34,675 nt of DNA from positions 1-34,675 of the forward strand of contig JAGYJT010000031.1 of assembly GCA_018401955.1 (NCBI GenBank), given 5' to 3'. Every line of letters begins with the position of its first letter. The first letter of the stretch is position 1. Below are positions 1 to 5,367 of the stretch, one piece after another. Position numbers and translations under genes: made by a program. The notes beneath the pieces were generated by a model. That model did no database searches and was not told the DNA's origin. It saw only the letters and a program-made list of their open reading frames with translations. Source of the DNA: Chitinophagales bacterium. Lineage in GTDB: Bacteria; Bacteroidota; Bacteroidia; Chitinophagales; CAIOSU01.

Positions 1-172
1 GAATATTGAGGTGGGCACCCTTAAAAAGCTCAGCGATTTTGACCTTACCAACCCCATTGTAGCACCTAAAATTAAAGAACGTTATGGTGACCACGTACCG
101 CTAAACGAAACCGTTATAGCCCCTGCGGATATATTTAACGATGAGGATTTGGTGACGGTGTTTAGTAATTAA
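1..172 (+). CDS. C-terminal end of an unrecognised protein (5' truncated by window edge)
   Basis: The frame beginning at base 2 is open from the window edge to a TAA at 170-172, giving the last 56 residues of a protein. The tail is moderately acidic and ends with the residues DEDLVTVFSN. There is no membrane segment, no cysteine and no sorting-signal pattern. I do not recognise the family. Codon use (many GCC, ACC and AAC codons) resembles the genes to the right, so it is probably a real gene end and not a chance open frame. Nothing can be said about function or start. Confidence 0.6.
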   Translation, partial: NIEVGTLKKLSDFDLTNPIVAPKIKERYGDHVPLNETVIAPADIFNDEDLVTVFSN

Positions 173-261
173 GGATGGCATCTATTCACCCCAGCGGGTT
201 ATTCTTAAACTCACGCCGTTTTTGGTCTTTTTCAAGCTTTTTATATAGATTCCAAAGAACC

Positions 262-473
262 CGTCATTACGAAAGCCTGCCCTGCACTACAAAAACCAAT
301 AAACTTTATAGGCTTGAAGTAATCCTCTAACGATTGGAGCCTAAGTTAATCATGCGCTAAGGTAACATACATAATATGTAAAAGTGCTACATCAGACGGC
401 AGTATATCTCTCAGGGGGATTGCCACGTCACAACCATCGCACGAAAAGCGCTCTGTTGTTCCTCGCAATGACG
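262..473. repeat. MITE-like palindromic intergenic element
   Basis: The 322-bp gene-free stretch 173-494 holds an 11-bp terminal inverted repeat: CGTCATTACGA at 262-272 and TCGCAATGACG at 463-473, whose reverse complement CGTCATTGCGA differs at one base. The inner right side also has GATTGCCACGTCA (about 418-430). From memory, such CGTCATTGCGAGG / GATTGC-CACGTC ends are typical of short non-coding palindromic repeats scattered in many bacterial genomes. The interior has no open frame with coding character. I infer a degenerate non-autonomous repeat; copy number cannot be judged here. I see nothing else convincing in 173-494. Confidence 0.45.
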
Positions 474-494
474 CGGTTGGTGAAGGGTTGGGAC

Positions 495-1685
495 TCAATG
501 CTCCTCACTCTTCACAAACGGATATATGTGCAACGGCATCAAATCTTCCAGCTTACAATCGCCGATAGTGAGGATGGTGTGGTAGATGAAGGTGCGGCCC
601 AGTTGGCCGATTATCCAGCTCTTTTTGCGCTTATTGATGTTGCTGCTGTAATTAAGCAGGTGGTAAGTGTTGTTATCTATTTTGGCCACGCCAGCAAAGG
701 CACAGTCACCGGTACTTTTTAGGTCTTTAATGTGCAATAGCGCTTTATTTACAGTATCCAGCACATATACGGCCGTTGTCTTTTTATGCAGCGAGTAGCG
801 CACCAGGTTCTTTTTGTACTTGCCCTCTTTGCGGTAAAACTTACCATCGCCATCCAGGTTGCGGCGGGCAATGAGCACGATAAGGCCGTTGTGAATGAAC
901 ATCAACGGACTATCAAATTTGTGCGGCGACCACCACTTTTCCCACTTATCAATCGAGTCCTTTTTGGCGTGCATAATATAGGAGCCGTCGAACTCGAGGC
1001 GCGTTATGCCCCAAAGGTCGCCATTGGGCACAAACACAAACTCGCTTTCAGCCGAGGCGCGCGGGTGAAAAATTTGAGGGGCCTCGCTTATCGGTTTCCA
1101 ATTGTAGGCATCGTGACTTACAAATATGCGCGTGGGGCAAGGCACATCCAATTGGTACTCGTACAACCCCTCATACGACGACATGTACAGTAAATTTTCG
1201 TGCACCTTAACTCGCCACGGTACATACCCATGGGGTATATCCAATTCGCGAGCCTTGGCCCAACCGCCCTTAGTGTAGTGCATTTGATAGATGCCCTGCG
1301 GCTCAAACTTAAACCTATTGGTGCCCAGTTTAAAGTAGGTGAAAAACAAAGTATCGTTGCGTTGGTAAAAGCGCGGTTCGCGCACATCGGTTTGCAGGTT
1401 AATGGTCTGCTCCAGTTTCCAGGTAACAAAATCGGTGGTACTTACTATGTACATCCTCGCCTTTTTAGAGGCAAAATGGCTGGGCGCAGTGCGGAAACCG
1501 ACAAAGTAGCGGCCATCAAAAGCAACCAAATCGAGGTTGTTGTTGGCATGCCTGCGCTCTACCTCAGCGGGCAAGGTTTCGCTGGGTATAATTTGGGTCC
1601 ATTCGGTATTACTGATGCACTGGGCAGTGGCTTGGAAGTTGATGATTACTATTAGTAGGGCACTGAGGAAGATGCGGAAACTCAT
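495..1685 (-). CDS. secreted sialidase-fold (beta-propeller-like) protein
   Basis: A 396-residue protein with an N-terminal signal peptide (hydrophobic core LSALLIVIINF, cleavage probably after ATAQ). The mature part has recurrent short W/F-rich strand motifs of a sialidase/exo-glycosidase-like propeller. Particular stretches are VERRHANNNLDLVAFDGRY, FRTAPSHFASKKARMYIVS, REPRFY, and PWRVKVHENLLYMSSYEG. From memory, proteins with this RRHANNNLD...FRTAPSHFAS signature occur as conserved uncharacterised secreted proteins in several phyla. Catalytic residues of true sialidases cannot be assigned, so the enzymatic activity is unknown. No T9SS sorting tail is evident at the C terminus. The start ATG at 1683-1685 gives an ideal signal peptide. 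The gene lies downstream of, and in the same direction as, the S4-domain gene; a 137-bp spacer of degenerate heptad repeats separates them. Confidence 0.8.
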   Translation of the reverse strand: MSFRIFLSALLIVIINFQATAQCISNTEWTQIIPSETLPAEVERRHANNNLDLVAFDGRYFVGFRTAPSHFASKKARMYIVSTTDFVTWKLEQTINLQTDVREPRFYQRNDTLFFTYFKLGTNRFKFEPQGIYQMHYTKGGWAKARELDIPHGYVPWRVKVHENLLYMSSYEGLYEYQLDVPCPTRIFVSHDAYNWKPISEAPQIFHPRASAESEFVFVPNGDLWGITRLEFDGSYIMHAKKDSIDKWEKWWSPHKFDSPLMFIHNGLIVLIARRNLDGDGKFYRKEGKYKKNLVRYSLHKKTTAVYVLDTVNKALLHIKDLKSTGDCAFAGVAKIDNNTYHLLNYSSNINKRKKSWIIGQLGRTFIYHTILTIGDCKLEDLMPLHIYPFVKSEEH

Positions 1686-1698
1686 TTTTGATTGGTTT

Positions 1699-1795
1699 GT
1701 TATTGGTTTATCTGTTATCAGTATATCGGTTATTGGTGTCTGTTATTTCGTACTAGCATACTATCCCTGCAACCGATAACAGATTAACTAATAAC
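1699..1795. repeat. imperfect inverted repeat (19/21 bp arms, 55-nt spacer)
   Basis: Bases 1699-1719 and 1775-1795 are inverted copies of each other with two mismatches in 21 bp. Both arms are made of 7-8 bp units with a recurring AAC (or GTT on the other strand). The structure lies in the spacer between the stop of the S4-domain gene and the start of the secreted protein, both leftward. A transcript through it could fold into a long AU-rich hairpin, but there is no GC-rich stem plus U-tract as in a classical terminator. Confidence 0.6.
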
Positions 1796-1823
1796 CAATT
1801 AACCAGTCAACCCATCAACCAGT
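1771..1823. repeat. degenerate 7-8 bp tandem array, AACCNAT type
   Basis: Seven successive units starting with AAC occur at 1771, 1778, 1786, 1793, 1801, 1809 and 1817 (for example AACCGAT, AACCAAT, AACCAGT), spaced 7 or 8 bp. The array runs up to the stop codon of the S4-domain gene. The mirror-image array at about 1691-1746 carries the same units in opposite orientation. A comparable AACCNAT array occurs at 26348-26376. Confidence 0.65.
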
Positions 1824-2029
1824 TACTTAATCCGCACTTCGTGCTCACCATACTGCACCACATCGCCTATGCGCAGCTTTTTGCGCTTTTGCAGTTCGGT
1901 AGCGCCGTTTACGGTTACCTCGCCATCAATTATGCGAATGTGGGCTTCGCCGCCGGTTTCTACTAAGCCGAGGTGTTTTAATAATTTATCTAGGGTAATG
2001 TGATCTTGTCCTTTCAAATCGAATTCCAT
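1823..2029 (-). CDS. small S4-domain RNA-binding protein
   Basis: A 68-residue protein almost wholly occupied by one S4 RNA-binding fold: ITLDKLLKHLGLVETGGEAHIRIIDGEVTVNGATELQKRKKLRIGDVVQY. The pattern L-x-x-L-K...G-x-A-K/H-x-x-I-x-x-G-x-V-x-V-N-G is that of stand-alone S4 proteins of the YbcJ/YaaA type, which bind structured RNA and may act in ribosome or tRNA quality control. The exact RNA target is unknown. I chose the ATG at 2027-2029 (MEFDLKGQ) over an upstream ATG at 2048-2050 because family members start directly before the first strand. The neighbouring secreted protein gives no functional clue. Confidence 0.85.
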   Translation of the reverse strand: MEFDLKGQDHITLDKLLKHLGLVETGGEAHIRIIDGEVTVNGATELQKRKKLRIGDVVQYGEHEVRIK

Positions 2030-2125
2030 AACAATAGTTTGAGGTAGCAAAGAAATGACAATTTTTATGGTCTACTAGTTGCACCCGTATTTTTGCCATA
2101 TATTTAAAGCCTAAAAAAGGGAATC

Positions 2126-2551
2126 ATGGAAAACAATGAACCTATACAACAACTTACCCGCCCACAGTTGCGCGAGGCTGCCGATAAAATGCTAAAAGAA
2201 GGTATTGCACCGGCAGAAGTGGCGCAGTTTTTAAGCGCCCAAGGGCTCGACATTAGCAGCATACATGCCATGATTGGTAGCCTAACCCAAGGCAATGCCT
2301 ACTTTGCCGCCACCGAAAACAACATAAGTACGGGAGAAGATATTGGCCCACGCGGCAACATGAACGCCAATACTGGCAGCTCTAGCGGCGCTAACCGCGA
2401 TATATTGGTTGGCGGACTTTGGTTGTTGGGCGGCACTGTCGTTACCGTAGTAAGCGTTAGCAACGGTAAAGGGGGCATTATCGCTTGGGGCGCGATTATT
2501 TTCGGTGGTTACCAGTTTATACGTGGGTTGATGAATGCCAATAATAACTAA
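2126..2551 (+). CDS. small membrane protein with C-terminal glycine-rich hairpin
   Basis: A 141-residue protein. Residues 1-55 are predicted helical and amphipathic (RPQLREAADKMLKEGIAPAE, then VAQFLSAQGLD). Residues 56-92 are a polar Asn/Ser/Gly linker. Residues 95-135 form two short hydrophobic segments (DILVGGLWLLGGTVVTVVSV and IIAWGAIIFGGYQFIRGL). The motif GG-x-x-A-W-G-A-I-I-F-G-G-x-Q-F-x-R-G-L recurs, from memory, in small uncharacterised Bacteroidota membrane proteins. An AAAAAAGGG run just upstream of the ATG may act as a ribosome-binding site. Function is unknown. A 27-codon homologous tail follows directly after the stop codon, in the same frame (see next entry). Confidence 0.75.
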   Translation: MENNEPIQQLTRPQLREAADKMLKEGIAPAEVAQFLSAQGLDISSIHAMIGSLTQGNAYFAATENNISTGEDIGPRGNMNANTGSSSGANRDILVGGLWLLGGTVVTVVSVSNGKGGIIAWGAIIFGGYQFIRGLMNANNN

Positions 2552-2638
2552 CTACACCGCAAAGGAGGTGTAATAGCCGTTGGTGCCATCATACTCGGTG
2601 GGCTACAGTTTTTTAGGGGCTTAAGCCAAAACGATTGA
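2552..2638 (+). pseudogene. in-frame remnant of a paralogous C-terminal membrane segment
   Basis: Directly after the TAA of the preceding gene, and in the same reading frame, 28 codons run to a TGA at 2636-2638. From codon 3 they encode RKGGVIAVGAIILGGLQF followed by FRGLSQND. This matches the tail of the preceding protein (GKGGIIAWGAIIFGGYQF followed by IRGLM) at 16 of 25 positions. Twelve of those 16 identical residues use different codons, so this is not a recent duplication. The stretch has no ATG, GTG or TTG start, so it cannot be an independent gene. It is either the end of a tandem paralogue whose front was deleted, or a readthrough extension. The AAAGGAGGTG at 2561-2570 is coding sequence here, not a ribosome-binding site with a gene. 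Confidence 0.7.
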
Positions 2639-2661
2639 ACTATACGTAAACCCGCTATTGC

Positions 2662-3225
2662 ATGGAAATAGATTATTCAGAAAGATTAGATGCCCTGTCG
2701 CGTAGAGCCCCATTGGAAATTGGGGAACAGGCGTATATCCGATATTCTAATAATCAAAGAGGGTATTCGCAAACTTATGGCATTTTGCTTTTGGAAGATA
2801 ACCGAAGCTATTCAAAAATGAAACAATACCTTGGCTATAGTGTGGGAAAGAACCAAAACACTTATGAGTTATACTACGAATTGGTGCTACCAGAAAATAT
2901 AAAGAATGCCCTTACTTTGCTTTTTACCGATCTAAACTATGCTTGTAGTATTCCAACGGAGTTGCCAAGGGCAGATACTTCCAGCCCATTCTATTACATA
3001 ACCTACAAGCACTTAAGGGCCAGCGGACAGATTTTTGAGCATGATGTTGCAGAATTTTATTGGCCAGAACATGTTATCAATGCTGAATATCAAGCAACAT
3101 TTGATACCATGTTAGGATTGTTTGAAACCCAGCGTAAGCAACTAGCGCAGAAAATGAATGCCATGATTTCAGCAGCAGAGACGTTTACGAACTTCAGCTT
3201 TAAGGAAATAGACGATAAATACTAA
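2662..3225 (+). CDS. conserved-looking cytoplasmic protein of unknown function
   Basis: A 187-residue soluble protein with no signal peptide, no membrane segment and no motif that I recognise. It is rich in tyrosine and charged residues and has alternating hydrophobic strands (AYIRYSNN, YGILLLEDN, YELYYELVLP). A helical C-terminal third follows (residues 135-187: FDTMLGLFETQRKQLAQKMN). The sequence composition is slightly more AT-rich than its neighbours. It begins 23 bp after the paralogue remnant and ends 3 bp from the stop codon of the convergent A-type Fe-S gene. I cannot assign a function. Confidence 0.65.
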   Translation: MEIDYSERLDALSRRAPLEIGEQAYIRYSNNQRGYSQTYGILLLEDNRSYSKMKQYLGYSVGKNQNTYELYYELVLPENIKNALTLLFTDLNYACSIPTELPRADTSSPFYYITYKHLRASGQIFEHDVAEFYWPEHVINAEYQATFDTMLGLFETQRKQLAQKMNAMISAAETFTNFSFKEIDDKY

Positions 3226-3228
3226 CGT

Positions 3229-3555
3229 TTACACAGCAAAGCTCTCACCACATGCGCAGGTACGACTAGCGTTGGGGTTCACAAAGTAAAAGCCTTTGCC
3301 TTCCAGGCCATCACTAAAATCGAGGGTGGTGTTAAAAACGTATAGGAAGCTCTTGAGGTCGGTTACGATTTTTACGCCCTTATCTTCAAACACCTGGTCG
3401 TCGGGCTTGGGCTCGTTGTCAAACTTCATATCGTAGGTAAAGCCCGAGCAACCACCAGCCAATACACTTACGCGGATGAAGTGCTGGTCGGTAAGGCTAT
3501 CCTTAACCATTATTTTGTCTATTTGCGATTTGGCAGCGTCTGATATAAAAAGCAT
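3229..3555 (-). CDS. A-type iron-sulfur cluster carrier (IscA/ErpA/HesB family)
   Basis: A 108-residue protein with the full A-type carrier signature. The first conserved cysteine lies in VLAGGCSGFTYDMKF (about residue 35) and the C-terminal CxC pair in SRTCACGESF. These three cysteines bind Fe-S clusters during delivery to apoproteins. The family acts in the SUF/ISC pathways in the cytoplasm. Length matches the usual 105-115 residues. I chose the ATG at 3553-3555 (MLFISDAAK) because it matches the normal family N terminus and is preceded by AAGGAAG at a suitable distance; a longer frame upstream runs into intergenic repeats. No suf genes are adjacent. LipA, a client type of such carriers, is 23 kb away. 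Confidence 0.93.
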   Translation of the reverse strand: MLFISDAAKSQIDKIMVKDSLTDQHFIRVSVLAGGCSGFTYDMKFDNEPKPDDQVFEDKGVKIVTDLKSFLYVFNTTLDFSDGLEGKGFYFVNPNASRTCACGESFAV

Positions 3556-3622
3556 AATATTCCGGTCTTCCTTCAAAGGTACAAAACGATAACAAAGGTT
3601 GTAGAGGGAATGTTCCGTTTGG

Positions 3623-3650
3623 GGTCGATGGACCATAGTCGATGGTCCAT
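3623..3650. repeat. tandem heptad array, left flank of the glycosyltransferase gene
   Basis: Four contiguous 7-bp units (GGTCGAT, GGACCAT, AGTCGAT and GGTCCAT) fill 3623-3650. On the opposite strand the units follow the pattern AT(C/G)(G/A)ACC. The array as read on the minus strand is identical at 26 of 30 bases to the plus-strand sequence 5331-5360. It lies in the 163-bp intergenic region 3556-3718, which also has irregularly spaced CGCAA repeats at about 3682-3716. Confidence 0.75.
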
Positions 3651-3718
3651 GGCAGGAACGTGCATTGCATTAAAATAACCGCAACGTGCGCAACGGAAAA
3701 CGCAAAGTTCGCAACTTT

Positions 3719-5245
3719 TTATGGATTGGGCAATGTGTAGATGAGGCCTGTTGTATCTATTTCAATGTCCTCATATTTTTTAGACCTATTCTGATTTTTC
3801 ATCTCATCTATCTGCCGCAACTCTTCTTCGGTAAGTGGTTTAAAGGCCTCCGCTATGTTGTAAACCAAATAGTGCTCGTCTTCATATAAAATACCAAATT
3901 CGTCATCAGTAATGCCGCTACTCTTATTCACGATTAAAACACCCCCACCCGTCTTAATCAGAAGGTCCAGCATATGCGCATCTCTAACTATAAAGCTATC
4001 CACCAAAAAACCTTTTCTGTGGGCCAAGTACAGCTCCTGCGGGTTACCTTCGCTTAACACCGCTATCAAATCATCGGGTTCGGATACTTGATCGGCAATG
4101 GCTTCTAGCTCCAACTTATATTTTTCGGAGTCTTTGATAAAAAAGTCGTGCCACTGGTTGGTAATGCCCTCTATCATGCCACCAGCCAACAATACCATTA
4201 ATACCCATTGCTTATTGATGCTTACCAAGCCATAACCCGCCACCAGCGCCATCATCGGCACAAAAGGGATGATGTAATAGTTGTGATGCTGAAAGAAAAA
4301 ACCAGAGCGCAATACATACACCACAAATACTGCCAATACCAGCCCAAACACTCCCAACAACAACCATTGCCGTTGCACCAATGCCCACACCAAGCCACCC
4401 AGAAAACACGCCAAAAACACATAGCTGTGCAGCGCACTAAAATAGAACCGCTCTGCCACGTTACCAAGGTTGGCACTTAAGGCTTGTAAGCTTTCACTGA
4501 GGGATTGGCCGCTATTATACCAATTGCCATATACATCGGCCAAATGGGGGTTCCAAACAAAGTACCACTGATACATAGCACCCATTACCAAAAACGAACC
4601 CAATAGCCAAGGTAACCATACCTGCCATTCTTTTTTATGTTGCCAAAGCGGTACGATGAAAACGGCCAGATATATGCCAGCAGGTATTTTGGATAAAATG
4701 CCCAGCCCAGCAAACAGGATATAAAGCAGCAGTTGCCAAGGCTTGTGCTCTTTAAAATAGGTAAGACCAAAGTAAAGCCCTGCCATCATCAAAGAGATAC
4801 AAAAGGTATCGGGCATCATTTTTCGAGAGAAAGCAAACCAGATAGAGGAGAGCAATACCAGCGAAGCATACAGTGCTACTTTAACGGTAAAATATCGGGA
4901 AACAATGAGATAAAAAAACCAAATACCGAACGTGGAGACCACCAGATTAATCAACCGACCATACCAATGTTCATACCCGAAGGCTTCCGCCATTAAATAA
5001 TGACCATAGTTGAGCAACGGAAACTCCATACCGATGATGCCCGTTTTGCCATAGTTATCATCAACCCTTGGGTAGCGAATGTCGTTGTCAACTTCCAAAA
5101 AGTTGCGGGCCACCATTAAGCCGGTGGTTTGTCGCCAATTGTGCCCCTTCTCCAACGGCGGATTGGTGATACCCACCAGCCGTACTAGAAAAAACAGTAG
5201 CAGCCAGAACCGAATATCAGACACAAGACGCAAGACACAAGACAC
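3719..5245 (-). CDS. membrane glycosyltransferase, ArnT/PMT (GT39/83-like) type
   Basis: An integral membrane protein of up to 508 residues with about 10 hydrophobic segments in the first 360 residues and a soluble C-terminal domain. The first periplasmic loop has NPPLEKGHNWRQTTGLMVAR. This matches the N-terminal loop of dolichyl/undecaprenyl-phosphate-sugar glycosyltransferases, where the acidic residue before HxWRQ is the likely catalytic base. FPLLNYGHYLMAEAFGYEHW followed by GRLINLV continues the family pattern. Such enzymes move a sugar from a lipid-phosphate carrier to a glycan, lipid or protein on the outer face of the inner membrane. Acceptor and sugar are unknown. The start is uncertain: the GTG at 5243-5245 and the first eight or so codons lie inside an ACACAAG heptad array, and no in-frame ATG lies nearby. 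Alternatives are a TTG or a GTG a few codons in. Inverted repeat arrays flank the gene. Confidence 0.82.
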   Translation of the reverse strand: MSCVLRLVSDIRFWLLLFFLVRLVGITNPPLEKGHNWRQTTGLMVARNFLEVDNDIRYPRVDDNYGKTGIIGMEFPLLNYGHYLMAEAFGYEHWYGRLINLVVSTFGIWFFYLIVSRYFTVKVALYASLVLLSSIWFAFSRKMMPDTFCISLMMAGLYFGLTYFKEHKPWQLLLYILFAGLGILSKIPAGIYLAVFIVPLWQHKKEWQVWLPWLLGSFLVMGAMYQWYFVWNPHLADVYGNWYNSGQSLSESLQALSANLGNVAERFYFSALHSYVFLACFLGGLVWALVQRQWLLLGVFGLVLAVFVVYVLRSGFFFQHHNYYIIPFVPMMALVAGYGLVSINKQWVLMVLLAGGMIEGITNQWHDFFIKDSEKYKLELEAIADQVSEPDDLIAVLSEGNPQELYLAHRKGFLVDSFIVRDAHMLDLLIKTGGGVLIVNKSSGITDDEFGILYEDEHYLVYNIAEAFKPLTEEELRQIDEMKNQNRSKKYEDIEIDTTGLIYTLPNP

Positions 5246-5248
5246 AAG
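5221..5248. repeat. tandem heptad array ACACAAG x4
   Basis: Four contiguous units, ACACAAG at 5221, 5235 and 5242 and ACGCAAG at 5228, occupy 5221-5248. The array overlaps the proposed start of the glycosyltransferase, so its first residues (SCVLRLV) would be encoded by the repeat. A change in unit number would shift the frame or the start. Confidence 0.8.
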
Positions 5249-5332
5249 AGTGGTTTGAAGTTATGGATTAGGGTATAATAAAACCATTGGCTAAAATAGC
5301 CATAAATTACTTTAGCCCTCACCTATTTTACC

Positions 5333-5367
5333 ATGGACCATGGACTATCGACCATCAACCATCAAGG
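5333..5367. repeat. tandem heptad array, right flank of the glycosyltransferase gene
   Basis: Five contiguous units, ATGGACC, ATGGACT, ATCGACC, ATCAACC and ATCAAGG, run from 5333 to 5367. The last unit contains the stop codon of priA (5362-5364). The array is an inverted relative of the one at 3623-3650. Confidence 0.78.

Noticed and set aside
384..722. A 112-codon plus-strand open frame starting in the MITE-like region
   Set aside because: Most of it is antisense to the secreted sialidase-fold gene, which has a clear signal peptide and family motifs.
2558..2638. AAAGGAGGTG at 2561 as a ribosome-binding site for a short gene
   Set aside because: No start codon follows at a suitable distance in a useful frame, and the bases encode the conserved KGG of the paralogue tail.
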